Below, piece by piece: positions 12,011 to 22,603 of a stretch of 64,000 nt of DNA. The translations under genes and the position numbers were made by a program. This DNA comes from Ehretia macrophylla (taxonomy: Eukaryota > Streptophyta > Magnoliopsida > Boraginales > Ehretiaceae). The stretch lies in NCBI GenBank assembly GCA_037974665.1, contig CM075773.1, positions 64,710,263 through 64,774,262 on the forward strand, in the 5' to 3' direction. The first letter of the stretch is position 1, and each line of letters starts with the position of its first letter. A model generated the notes under the pieces. That model was not told the origin of the DNA, did no database searches, and was given only the letters and a program-made list of their open reading frames with translations.

Positions 12011-12294
12011 TAATTTGTAACAATACATAAATTTGATTTAGATATAATTTTGAGATAAAAAAAAATCTTTAATTTTGTAATATGTTCCAAGTAGTCATGT
12101 GCACACAACAAGTCAACAAGTTCTAAAAATTAAATAAATATGAAAAATAAAAACAGTAGGCAACCTAAGTGCTTAACGGTGCATATAACATGAAGAAAAA
12201 GACAAAAGGCTAGGTTCACCAACATGTGGGGTGAATAAAAAAACAAAACAAAAATAGTAGGTTGCTTATGCACTGTCCGACAAACAAAAAACGG

Positions 12295-12425
12295 ACAAGA
12301 GTTGACTATACCACATGTGTTGATGTGTTGGTTAAAAAGCAAAAAAAGAAGAAAAAAAGTACAAGAGTGGACTATGTCACATGTGTTGATGTGTTGGTTA
12401 AAAAGCAAAAAACGAAGATAGTGAG
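12295..12425 (+). repeat. Two-copy 66-bp tandem repeat in hAT subterminal region
   Basis: ACAAGAGT.GACTAT starts at 12295 and again at 12361, each followed by ACATGTGTTGATGTGTTGG and an AAG-rich tract. A third, weaker relative lies near 12215-12230. Subterminal repeats of this kind are common in hAT elements and can be transposase-binding sites; that function is inferred. Confidence 0.6.
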
Positions 12426-12833
12426 AGATCGAGATTTGAGAGAAAGAAAATGAGGAGAAGAGAGAAGAGAAAAGAATCATACCTGAGTTGACTATTGAGT
12501 CGTGATCGTAAGTTGTGGTTCTACTCTGTCTTCTTTTTCTTCAATTTCTTTTTGTCTTTTTGTTGTGTCGTGACTACAAAATCATTTCTTCTTCTATTTT
12601 TTTTTTAGAGTTTGACTTAGAAATATCTAGTTTTAGGAATAATCCAGTACTTTGCACACATACTAATAGATAAATAAAATTATTGATAAAATAAAATTAA
12701 TATAAAGAGGCGTAGCAAGGCACGCCTTGGTGTGCTTAGTCAAATCGTCTTGCCTCAGCCTTTTTAGGCGCTGAGGGTGCCCCTCACGTTGCCTCAGTGC
12801 CTATATCGCACCTTTTAATACACTAGTCAATTT

Positions 12834-12898
12834 TGCTTACTCTAAGGCTTTCATCACTAGCTCTATTGCTCCAAGTGAAGATTGGCCCAACAACTTGG
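12834..12898 (-). pseudogene. LINE endonuclease segment between two hAT insertions
   Basis: Minus-strand translation gives HQVVGPIFTWSNRASDESLR followed by VSKID, the FTW(S)N motif of the LINE endonuclease. It is contiguous in sense with KIDKVLIN at 3611 once the large hAT is removed and with LRIVPLHLTWL at about 14056-14016 once the small hAT is removed. Confidence 0.8.
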
Positions 12899-12906
12899 TG
12901 ATTAAC

Positions 12907-14007
12907 TAGGAATAGCAATGGGTATCTGCTCTATTCGAAACCGATGAGTATCCGCTCGATAAAAACCTGATAACAAAAACCGATGATGAATCCGTTAAGT
13001 TTTGGGATTTATAAGTGATAACCGATAGGTTATGGTTTTTGACATTAAAATAAAAATAAAAATAAAATAAAATAAAAACGAAACCTGAGACCCATTAAAC
13101 TATATATATATTCGTATATGTAAATAGATAAATATTATATCTACATATATGTATATTTACAGATATTCATCTATTTATATATACACCAAATAATATAATA
13201 TTTATTCACATGAAATTTACTTTTACTACTTCACTTTCTTTTTTTTACTAATCTCTAACAACTTTTTTTATTCTCTCTCCTTCTTTTCCCTCATCCTTTT
13301 TCTATCTTTTGTCTCTATCTTTCTCTAACATAGGACCAAAAAGATACTTCACCAAAACCCTCTTATTCTCCACTGTCAGACCAAAATCAAACAGTTAATA
13401 ACCTTCCACCTAAACCCGCACCACTATATTTCCCTTTCCCAAAAGCAAAAATCTCATCTCACTTCTCAAATCTTTTCTCCATTTCCTCTTCTTCGAATCC
13501 CTAATCCAACAAAGCTCAAATCCACACCCAAACCTTAGACCTAACAAACTTCGAATGCTTGTGGATCTTTTGATGTTGAATGCTTGCGGATCAGTTCCGT
13601 CGTGGCTGTAAAATTATCAGCAAGCTCAATTTCTACACTGATCATTTGATGTCGAATGCTTGCGAATCTTCTTTTAGCCACTGACCAAACAAGCCAAACA
13701 TCTGCAAAAATCAAGGCTAGAAAGGGTATCGTGGAGTTTTAAAATCATACTTGTTTGCCTTCAATAATTTTTTTTATATTCAAATTGTTTTTTTTGTATT
13801 TTTAGGTTAATTTTCTATTTAAATTATTTAAAAAAAATTATCTGTATCGGTTTCGGTTTCGAGTATACGCAAAATTTTCAATGTTTATCGATTTCAGTTT
13901 TGGTTTGCAATTTTGAAAACTGTCCGGTTTCGGTTATAGATTTAGCTAATTGGTTTCAATTTTGGGTTTTTTATTTTTCGCGGATAATCGACCCGCTGCT
14001 ATTCCTA
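12907..14007. mobile_element. Non-autonomous hAT element, 1.1 kb
   Basis: Starts TAGGAATAGCAATGGGTA and ends with the complement CGACCCGCTGCTATTCCTA. The outer 10 bases are perfect inverted repeats. Eight-base flanks are TGATTAAC (12899-12906) and CGATTAAC (14008-14015), a target duplication with one change. The TAGG..TGGCAA-like terminus is a common plant hAT end. The interior is AT-rich with repeated 'cggtttcggtt' words on both sides and no transposase. It lies in the LINE endonuclease, since reading frames on either side join. Confidence 0.85.
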
Positions 14008-14015
14008 CGATTAAC

Positions 14016-14067
14016 CATGTTAAGTGTAATGGTACAATTCTAAGATTTATGGGCCCCAATAGGTAGG
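14016..14067 (-). pseudogene. LINE endonuclease segment, cut by an Athila-like LTR
   Basis: Minus-strand reading gives NLRIVPLHLTWL, which precedes the FTWSN motif. LINE similarity stops at the LTR terminus TGATCGCGTC (14068). The 5' part of the LINE was not found beyond it. Confidence 0.6.
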
Positions 14068-15208
14068 TGATCGCGTCATTGTACGATCAATAATAAGTTA
14101 TAAAAATGAAGCAATGATAGAAAAGTTAAAATTCCTCTTTAACCACGTGAATGGCTACTCGAGGGTCGTCCACAAGTTATTGGGATTATTGCCAAGAATT
14201 CATAAACAAGAAGAATAAATGAAAGTGATAGACGATTGGATTGAACATAATTAACATCAAAAGTAAAAATTGACTAATAACAAATTCTTAATCTAGCAAA
14301 ACTCAAAGTTTTACGATCTATGGATAGGAGAAAGCTGACTAGGGATGGTAGTTTGCCTAAATTATTATCCTTTATGTTTGTGAATTTGGGTTTAACTAAT
14401 TAAGTACGAATGGATTAGGCTCAAGCTCTAATCATATGGGTTAATGCAATTTAGGGGTATTGAAACATAGCCTATCTCCAAGGCATAGATTATCATTCAT
14501 TTGACCTAACCTTAACTTTTAATTGAACTCAATAGGCATAGATTATCGCGGTAGATTACTTATCTCAATTACAGTCAATTATTAATTAGAAGATTTACTC
14601 CTAATTCATACTCCAAGAATCTACAAGATTCAATGACAAAAAATAAAGGGATTTATTGACCTTACCCTAACTTCTAATTGAACTCAATAAGCATAGGTTA
14701 TCGCGGTAGATTACATATCTCAATTAAAGTCAATTATTAATTAGAAGATTTACTCCTAATTCATACTCCAAGAATCTACAAGATTCAACGACAAAAAATA
14801 AAGGGATTTCTTGAATTACAAAGCTACAACTACAAATATGTAGATGATAAACCAAGCAAATCCAAACATATAGTCCAAGTACGAATCAATGAATTCAACC
14901 CAAATTCGAACATGAAATCAAGTAAAAATTTAGCTACTACCCCAAACCATGGGTCTTTAGCATGAAAACATAGCAAAGAAAACCAAAAATAAAGTAAAGA
15001 TATGAAGTTCAAGAAAGCTCATGGATGGATGATGAAAAAGATGTTGATTGAAGATCTTGAACCCACTCTTGCTTGATCTTGTGTTGTTTTGGCATTGGAA
15101 GGGTTTTGATTTGCTTCTTGATATGCTAGGGTTTCAAAATTTGGGCAAAAGTCCCATTTTTCACGAGTAGAGGGCTACTTGAAACCTTAAAATCGGTCAA
15201 AGTCGAGT
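14068..15208 (-). repeat. Athila/Tat-like LTR, inverted copy
   Basis: This is the reverse complement of 15531-16534 along nearly its whole length. Markers are gatcaataataagttataaa at 14084 against its complement near 16500, the ctcgagg/ggatgaccctcgag block, and agggctacttgaaa at 15169 against its complement at 15552. Its outer end reads TGATCGCGTC, i.e. the LTR ends ...GACGCGATCA on its own strand. The left 155-bp block is duplicated (see 14505-14814). Confidence 0.75.
14505..14814 (-). repeat. 155-bp tandem duplication inside the inverted LTR
   Basis: AATTGAACTCAATA occurs at 14521 and 14676; the following GGCATAG/GCATAGG, TTATCGCGGTAGATTAC and TACTCCTAATTCATACTCC blocks repeat at the same spacing. 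The opposite LTR copy has a single version, so the duplication arose in this arm. Confidence 0.85.
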
Positions 15209-15530
15209 TTGACTAACTTTATTTGTAGTATGGGAGAACTAATATTCAAGTTGGCACTTTGTTCGATCGATCGGGCAAGTTGTCCAATTGATCAAAACAC
15301 TTCTCGATCGATCAAAATACTTCTCGATCGATCGGGACACGCGAATACGAAGGAGGATGAAAAAAATAGATCCCCGATCGATTGGACAAGTTTCTTGATC
15401 GATCGGGTTACGTAGAAGGAAAGTGAAGACTTTGCCAGATTGATTGGGTAGCTTTCCAGATTGATCGAACATAGTGCTAAATTCAAGATCAGTTTGCTCG
15501 ATCGATCGGGCACGATGCTGTTGCAAATGA
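15209..15530. repeat. Spacer of the LTR palindrome with CGATCGATCGG repeats
   Basis: Between the two LTR arms lie at least seven variants of (T)CGATCGATCGGG / GATTGATCG spread over about 280 bp, each self-complementary at its core. They give long spurious open frames on both strands. Similar repeated GATC-rich units occur in LTRs elsewhere in the window (52760-52870 and 60510-60660). Confidence 0.6.
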
Positions 15531-16534
15531 AGTGGGTCAAACCCAACTTTGAGGCTTTAAGTAGCCCTCTACACGTGAAAATGGGGACTTTTGTCCAATT
15601 TTTGAAGCCCTAACATATCAAGAAACAAATCAAAACTCTTACGAAGCAAGAACAACACAAGATCAAACAAGAGTGGATTCAAGATCTCCAATCAATATCT
15701 TTTTCATCATCTATCCACGTGCTCTCTTGAACTTCATCTCTTTACTTTATTTTTTATTTTCTTTGCTATGTATTCACACTAAACACCTATGATTTTGGGG
15801 TAGTAACTAACTTTTTACTTGATTTTATGTTCGGATTTGGGTTGAATTTATTGATTCGTACTTGGATTATATGTTTGGATTTGTTTGGCTTATCATCTAC
15901 ATACTTCTAGTTGTAGTTTCATAATTCAAGAAATCCCTTTATTTTTGCCATTGAATCTTCTAGATTCTTGGGGTATGAATTAGGAGTAAATACCCTAATT
16001 AGTAATTGACTTTAATTGAGATAGGTAATCTATTGTGACAAACCTATACCTATTGAGTTCAATTAGAAGTCAAGTTCAAATTGGGTTAGTTAATTTAGGT
16101 CAAGTGAATGATAATTTATACCTTAGAGATATGTTATGCTTCAATACCCTTCAATTGCGTTAGCCTATATGATTAAAGCTTGTAGCCTAAACCATTCGTA
16201 CTTAATTGGTTAAACCCAAATCCACAAACATAAAGGATAATATTTAGGCGAACTACCATCCTTAGTCATTTTTTCCCCATCCAGACATCGTAAAGCTTCG
16301 AGTTGTGCTATATTAAGAATTTATCATTAGTCAATTTTACTTTTCTTGTTAACTAATCACAATCCAACTGTCAATCACTTTCATTTATTCTTCCTGTTTA
16401 TAAGTTCTTGGCAATAATCCCAATTTTTTGTGGATGACCCTCGAGTAGCCATTTGCGTGGTTAAAGATGAATTTTAACTTTGCTATTATTGCTTCATTTT
16501 TATAACTTATTATTGATCGTGCAACGACGTGATA
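15531..16534 (+). repeat. Athila/Tat-like LTR, direct copy
   Basis: Right arm of the palindrome. It ends GACGTGATA at 16534 and is followed within 7 bp by a primer-binding site, so it is a 5' LTR in the plus direction. A TG start could not be fixed; the true LTR may include part of the spacer. Confidence 0.7.
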
Positions 16535-16540
16535 AATTTT

Positions 16541-16558
16541 TGGCACCATTGCCAGGAA
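16541..16558 (+). other. Primer-binding site, tRNA-Asp type
   Basis: TGGCACCATTGCCAGGAA matches TGGCGCCGTTGCCGGGGA, the complement of the plant tRNA-Asp 3' end used by Athila/Tat elements, at 14 of 18 positions by my count. Placement just after an LTR end supports it. Confidence 0.7.
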
Positions 16559-16689
16559 ATTGGCGTTTAATCGTTGAGATTCTTTTTTAGTTATTATCCG
16601 TTTATCTATTTTTCTATTCATTATTTCTTGTTTTCTTTTGTTTCTTTTTTCTTTTTTTCTCCTTTAAAAAACTAGTTTTGTGAGTCATG

Positions 16690-17172
16690 TCTTATTTTCA
16701 AGTGAATTCTTTTCAAAATCCCCTCTTATTAGGCATTTAACAATGTGCACGCATCTTCTATCTCAAACACCTTTAATGTTTGTGGTCTTTGCAAACAATC
16801 TAATCATGTCACCTTGAGTTGTCCCCTTGCACCTGAATTTCTAAAGTTCTTAATGGACCATGGTTTTACCACTCAAGGGTATCTTGCGAACAATGATCCA
16901 TAGTCCAATATTTATGACCTTGGGTGGCAAGAGCATGAAAATTTCTCTTGGGGCCAAAGATATAGTGAATGTGTACCTCAATTTTATCAAAATCAATTTT
17001 ATCACTCTCAACATTCAAACTACTTTCTTCATGAGTTTCATGGTTGATCTGAATACAATTTTTTTCCACCATAATCCCTACCCTGCGAACTCAACTAAAC
17101 CTACTTCATCAAAATCCAATACATTTGCTGAGATTGACCAACTTGTTGACAGCATCTTATCCAAACAATAAT
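16690..17172 (+). pseudogene. Athila-like gag remnant
   Basis: Plus-strand frames give VCGLCKQSNHVTLSCPLAP, a CX2C..H..C zinc-knuckle-like segment, then FLKFLMDHGFTTQGYLANND, a stop, SNIYDLGWQEHENFSWGQ and YSECVPQFYQNQFYHSQ. The last part corresponds to the NPYSNTYNPGW..HPNFSW signature of Athila-type gag proteins. Only this short C-terminal part is present and the frame is broken. It follows an Athila-type primer-binding site. Confidence 0.7.
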
Positions 17173-17520
17173 CTCTAGTCGAGTTACAACACCAACTTGG
17201 TTAATATCCTAACAAAATGAATTGCAGGGATGAAGACAAGGTTCCCGCTCAGCCTATAGTGTACATACAAGACCAGTATAGTTTTGGAGAATAAGAAACT
17301 ACCCAAGAATAGGATAAGTATAAGGGGAAAATTAATAGAAATAGGGTGGAGAGTAGAAAATAGAGATGGAAAGAGTAAAGAACATGATAATTATAAGATA
17401 GAGAGAGATTAGTAGAGATGGAGAGGAGAGGGGAAACGAAGAGAGAAAAGAAGGAAAAAAGAGTGATAGAGAGAAACAGAAAGAGTCAAAACATAGGGAG
17501 AATGTCGATAATCCTTTAAT
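17173..17520. other. Purine-rich stretch, no gene
   Basis: About 17330-17510 is strongly purine-biased on the plus strand (GAGA/GGAAA words, e.g. agagagagattagtagagatgg). It is internal retrotransposon sequence between gag and pol remnants. No coding signal. Confidence 0.5.
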
Positions 17521-17967
17521 GTGGCTTCTAGTGTCAATCCACCATTGGTAGATGCTCATCCAGTTCTAGATCTCATATCAGTGCCCTCTCAGCTTAAATA
17601 CTCTCATTTAGGACCAAACCACACTCTCCCAATTATTAAAGCTTTTGACATTTCGTTAGAGAATAAGGAAAAATTATTGGTGATCCTTGATAATCACCAA
17701 ACGACCATTGGGTGGTTGATTAGAGAAGGGAAAATCTTGCCATCTGAAGAGACAAAAATAAGACTTAATCCAAAAATTAGTGAAATTATTCATAGGGAGG
17801 TGAGCACACTTTGTAATCCATATGTCACATATCTCATCTCTCATAACTCATGGGTTGGACTAGTAAAGATGGGATCCCACAAATTAGAAATGTTAGTGGT
17901 CCCTAATGTGATAGAAGAGTTCATACTCATACACTTCATTATAAGAGAGGTGTTATTATCTTATTAG
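17521..17967 (+). pseudogene. Athila/Tat gypsy pol remnant: protease-RT junction
   Basis: The frame reads VPSQLKYSHLGPNHTLPIIK, then EKLLVILDNHQTTIGWLIRE, a KIRLNPKISEIIHREVSTL block and YLISHNSWVGLVKM. These match the start of Athila-type reverse transcriptase (LKYAFLG..NTLPVI, LL..LR.NK.AIGW, RLNP.M..VV.KEV.KLL, YPISDS.WVSPV). The catalytic RT motifs are missing; after WVGLVKM the sequence jumps to unrelated codons, so most of pol is deleted. The frame itself is open for 148 codons from GTG/ATG-like starts but cannot encode an enzyme. Confidence 0.75.
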
Positions 17968-18724
17968 GGCATGACTAATGATCACTTCATCTACCTAGTG
18001 AAACATTTTACTTTGAAATATCCTTTTCTTTTCCACATAATGAATAATCTAATAATACAGTTGTATGAGCAGAAGAACTTTAAGAGTATTTTGGTCTAAC
18101 ACTAGCACCTAACTAAGGGCGTAAAACTCAACGCTTCTAGGAGGCAACCTAGGTTATTTGTTTTAGTTTGCTTTAGTTTCTCCTAGTATGTTTTATTTGA
18201 CTTTTCTTTTTTTCTTAGAAAATAAAGTGGATGAAAGTTTTGAGCCCTTGTGTTTGCTTCTTTCTCTTGTATGTGCTCATTTGTTAGGCTATATTTTCAC
18301 TTGGTATTTGGAGGTTTATGCTGTAGGCTCCCCTGATTCTGTTGGTAGTTATATGTTTACATTATTCCAGACACTCTATTGATGCTCACTTACGAGGATT
18401 GATGCCCTATGAATCTAGCATGCACTGATCATGCTAGATGACTTTATGCCCCCTCTGTGCACAGATGTTATCAGATTCATATTTTTTTGACCAAGTCATC
18501 TCTTTCTGTACTCTTACCCCTCTTGCATATCTCCCATGAACTTTGAGTGTATTTATTAGAAGGCAATAAAAGTTTAGGTTTAGGGGTGCGGGGTATCACA
18601 TTTGTTCATTCTCATTTATGACGTATTCTTCCATATGCTTGAATTTATTTATTTTTAGTAGGTTATATTGAGCATATTATTTGTGTTGCCTTGGGAGTTA
18701 TCTTGTGAAGTTGACTTGTTTGTA
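17968..18724 (+). other. Retrotransposon 3' non-coding region
   Basis: Contains GCGTAAAACTCAACGCTTC and AGGAGGCAACCTAGG (about 18119-18155), a motif that in Athila/Tat elements follows pol (goes with 'gcgcttattgggaggcaaccc'). The rest is AT-rich with no gene; ORFs such as that at 18188-18382 lack any domain. Confidence 0.5.
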
Positions 18725-19685
18725 TGAGAGTGATGGGTGTGTATTTCTCGGACTTTATTGCATACATTTTTAGAAAATTTTGTGTTTAATTGATTGCATT
18801 ATTAGTCATTTTTAGCATTTATTGATAAAGTAAATTTTATTAGTTGTAATGCTAAAGTGATTAAATTTTGTGAATTTTTATGATCTAGGTGATGCTCCTG
18901 AAAAAAAAGGTGACGTTCATGATGAAAAGTGAAGCCCAAAATAGGAAAAAGATGAAGAAGATTCAAATATTAGAAAAAGGGCCATTATGGCCCAATCATT
19001 GGGCCAATGATTGTTGCCAATCATTAGGCATTATGGCCCAATGATTGGGCCAACTTTTTTTCATGAACTGAAGTCCACCATGAAGTGCATCAGCGAAAAA
19101 AATATATATAGCAGCTCATGTTTTTCCACACGATTTGATTTCAATCAGCGAGCCATCACCACTTGCACACACGCTCCCACCATTTTAACTTTTAACCCCC
19201 AAAAATGATCGAGCACATTCTTCACATAGCTGCAACTTTTGACCAAAATTCATAACACCACCTTTACCATCTTATTACATTCAGCCAAGACTAATCACAC
19301 TACACCCCAATTCGGCAACATCACCGACTCAATCTTACACACGAGTTCACATTTTTTCTAAGGCACCCTGACGCTCACGGCTAAGCAACCCGAACCACCC
19401 ACTCACCAATTAACTCATTGTACCACATTTTTCACACACACTCATCTACATTTAATCTATCTATTCACTTTTCAATTCTTATCCACACTTTATTACACAC
19501 ACTCACACACTATTACACACACTTATCCAAGGGCAGAACCAAAATTTTAAAATTAGGGGATGAAGATTCAAATAAAAATATTCATGACAAGGGAAAAAAA
19601 AAGATGATCGTTAACTTATTTTTAACGGTACTATATAGATTTTTTTAACAACAGTAACTTTTAAAATATATATATATATTAGGAG

Positions 19686-19717
<32 letters not shown>

Positions 19718-20768
19718 GTAGCTCCTCCCCTGCACTTACTAACTACAACCAAACCCTAAATCCATCAAACTCATTTACCTTTACTGTTAAATGTGAAGTT
19801 GGTGAACAAATTGGAGCAAAGAATCTAGGAGTTTGCATGCAATCGATAAGGCCAATCTCATGGGGGAGATTTTTTTTTTTTTTTTTCTTACCATGTTTTT
19901 AGCTTTCATTTGATATGAACAAGATTATCTAAGGGTTATGGAAAGTTCTATAGTGTTATTGCCTATTATTTATGTATGACTTTTTGATTTGGATATTTTG
20001 TTGGTTTATTGACTTTGGATGATTTGGATCTTATTGGGTTTTGTTTATTAATGCTTATTAATCATATGTTTATACTTTAAATAGCTTATAGCTAGTATTT
20101 ACATATGATTCTACCTTGTTAGCTTGTAAATCTAATCGGGTTTTGTTGATTATTGTTTATTGATTCAATTTTGGGTCTTAATAATGCTTGTAGCAGGTTC
20201 AAAATTGGTGCATATTAAATTATCCATGTGAATCGGGCTTAACTCCAAATAAATCATAAGTTGTATCATGATTTACCCACTAGCTTAGTCAATTGACATT
20301 AGGATTATTTGGACAAACTCGCACATTGGCCTTTAAGGTGACTAGACGAACATAATTGCACCTAGATCTAGAATTGTTGACTTATGCTAACTAGGTGAAA
20401 TCAACAAAACGGGTTAGTTTAACTATACAAATCTAAGGCTCAAACATAATTTCATAGACATAACACGAGGATCTTGACCTAACCCATATCCAATTTGACA
20501 CTTTCCATTTAGTTAGATTTAGCTAGTTTAATTTTAATTTTAAGTTTAAGTTAGAGTTTCCTTGAATCCATCATCAATTAATCAATTTTCATTCTCTTTC
20601 ACGATTTTAGACCACTTTTCACACAAGCACACCTTAGATTTCACTTAGGAGCCTCCCTGTGGAAATTTGACCTTGTACTCTAGCACACTATATTACATAG
20701 ATTCGTGCACTTACAGGTTTAACTTGGTAGTTTTGCATTTTAATTTCCATACACCAAGATAACGATCA
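18725..20768 (+). repeat. Second Athila/Tat-like LTR (5' LTR)
   Basis: Ends AACGATCA at 20768, six bases before a primer-binding site. It differs in sequence from the LTR at 15531-16534. Internal features: an 'aggtgatgctcctgaaa' block near 18888, a palindromic GGCCCAATNATTGGGCC cluster at 18975-19052, a small foldback-like insertion at about 19530-19734 with a G homopolymer, and a possible C-rich leader at 19140-19510. The left boundary is an estimate. Confidence 0.5.
19530..19734. mobile_element. Small non-autonomous element with G30 tract
   Basis: Left end CAAGGGCAGAACCA, right end GTAGCTCCTCCCCTG, whose complement CAGGGGAGGAGCTAC resembles the left. Such GGCGGA.../...TCCGCC-type ends mark a dispersed plant repeat also suggested at 34336-34556. 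An uninterrupted run of 30 G occupies 19687-19716. The element class is not established. Confidence 0.4.
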
Positions 20769-20774
20769 AGTTTT

Positions 20775-20792
20775 TGGCGTCATTACCGGGGA
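20775..20792 (+). other. Primer-binding site, tRNA-Asp type
   Basis: TGGCGTCATTACCGGGGA agrees with the tRNA-Asp complement TGGCGCCGTTGCCGGGGA at 15 of 18 positions by my count and follows the LTR end at 20768. Confidence 0.75.
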
Positions 20793-21170
20793 GGCACGGT
20801 GAATCTTTGTGTGTTTTTGCAGTTAGTAGTTTATTTCGTGATTTTTAGCTTTTGATAATTTGTAAACATTGTTTTTTTTCCTTAGATTTAGGTTTGTGGT
20901 AAGTAGTTGGCTGCTTTTCTTTTCTTTATTTTTGAGTTTTCAATTGTGTGTTTAGGTGTTAGGCCTTTTGTAGGGGATTTCATTTGTTGATTAGGTTGTA
21001 ACATTACTTTTTTGTTAATTCTTCCAATGTGAGTCATGTATTAACCCAATCATTGGACTTATAATAGTAAATCATTAGCCTCTATCTTAGATTCCACAAT
21101 GCATTAACTATTATTCAACAATACTAATTCAATTCTCTCTCCAAAAATTATCCAAAATAAGCTAGTCTTA
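20793..21170 (+). other. Leader of the second Athila/Tat-like element
   Basis: AT-rich, no coding signal. It continues from the primer-binding site until the Harbinger element at 21171. No gag was found beyond that element, so the retrotransposon body is deleted. Confidence 0.4.
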
Positions 21171-21600
21171 GGTTATTTTCAATGGAGTCTTTATTTTGGG
21201 TCTCTATCCATTATTTTAGAGACTCATATAGAGATTAAGATAAATTTCAAAGACCCATTTAGAGACCAAAATAAAAAATAAAATAAATCATCTCCAATAA
21301 CAGTCTCTATAAAATTGAGTCTCTATATTGTGCTAATTTGAATTTTACACAGTAATTTGATTATGTGTTATTTTTTCTCATATGTTAATTTTTTTTAATT
21401 AATTGTTATTTAGATTATCTTAACTTTTTTTAACAAACATTTCAACAAATAAATAAATAAATTTTGACAAAGATAACATTTAAAAATTAGGATTACGTTT
21501 AATTACATTCGATTTATGTTTCGGTCTTGTATTTATTTATATTTATTTTTCTCTTCTTATTTATTCAATTTCTAAAGTAATTAAATTTATTAATTTAATA

Positions 21601-21916
21601 TCAAATCTCTTATCCGAATAACATCTATTTGATTGGATTTTCTTTCCTCAATCTCATCCGTTTGTTTACTATCTCAATCTCAAATATTTTATCCAAATGA
21701 CATCCATTGGATTAGATTTTCTTTCTTCAATCTCATCCGTCAGTTTGTTATCTCAATATCAAATCTCTTATCCGAATAACATCCATTGGATTGGATTTTC
21801 TATCCTCAATCTCATTCATCTATTTGTTATCTCCATAACAAATCTTTTATCGGAATAATACCCATTTGATTGGACTTCCTTTCCTCAATCTCAGCCGTCT
21901 GTTTCTTATCTATTAT
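21601..21916 (+). repeat. Four tandem copies of a 79-bp unit
   Basis: Units start at about 21601, 21680, 21759 and 21838. Each contains variants of CTTATCCGAATAACATCC, TTGGATTTTCTTTCCTC and AATCTCATCCGTC. Copies differ by scattered substitutions, so the array is not recent. It lies inside the Harbinger element and has no coding potential. Confidence 0.9.
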
Positions 21917-22002
21917 GCATTCATTAACTTATATATATTAAGTCCTCAATCATTTCACAATCACAATAATTTGTGTATACAATCTCTATCGATCTCTCTA
22001 AA

Positions 22003-22151
22003 ATGGCCCAACAAGGAACCGATTCCACCCCATTCGTGGACTGTATGCATTGGGAGCGGAAAAATTGTCTAACCACTTGGACTGGTACATATGTTAGGCA
22101 CCATGGTCGTCCTATCATAATTCTTGAAGCGATTGCATCATACAACACTTG
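22003..22151 (+). pseudogene. PIF/Harbinger transposase fragment
   Basis: The plus strand reads MAQQGTDSTPFVDCMHWERK then NCLTTWTGTYVRHHGRPIII and LEAIASYNT before a stop. This corresponds to the DCMHW.WK.CP.AW.GMY......TIILEAVAS region that carries the first catalytic aspartate of plant Harbinger-type transposases (DDE_4 / plant transposon protein family). Everything before and after is lost. Confidence 0.8.
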
Positions 22152-22603
22152 ATTCGTCACATCTAAAGCCTTCTTTTTTTTTTTAAGCCGATCTAACCGT
22201 TATTTTTTTTTGTTGAAATTCTTTTTAACGGTTTCAGATCTGACCCTCTTCTTCTTTGTTTACCCGTTCCGACCGTTGGAATTTTTTTTTTTGGGATCTG
22301 AAATTTAAGTTATTTTTGTTAATTTTTTATTTTTATTTTTTAGGGTTCAAATCTGACATAGTCAGATCTGAAGATTCAAAAAAAATATTTTTGTCTTTTT
22401 TTATAGTTTTTATTTTCTTCAATAAATTTATTTTAAAAAATAAATACTAAATGCTATTTTGGCTCTCCAAAGCTTGAGTAATGTCATAATTTTATCAAAA
22501 AGTGTAACATTCAAATTTAGAGATTCCCATTCGTGTTTATTTTTTATCAATAGAGTTTCTAAAAATAACAATAATTACCTTTTAAAGACTTTATTGAAAA
22601 TGC

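Larger units (their letters stand above)
21171..22603 (+). mobile_element. Deleted PIF/Harbinger transposon
   Basis: The left end GGTTATTTTCAATGGAGTCT and the complement of the right end, GGCATTTTCAATAAAGTCTT, are inverted repeats of PIF/Harbinger type. TTA lies on the left flank and ATTA on the right, compatible with a TWA duplication. Inside are four 79-bp tandem repeats and a fragment of the DDE transposase (22003-22151). About 1.4 kb long, so most of the transposase and its MYB-like partner gene are missing. Confidence 0.75.

Noticed and set aside
15209-15546. Overlapping frames rich in DRS/IDR residues on both strands
   Set aside because: They arise from the CGATCGATCGG repeats; both strands are open because the repeat is self-complementary.
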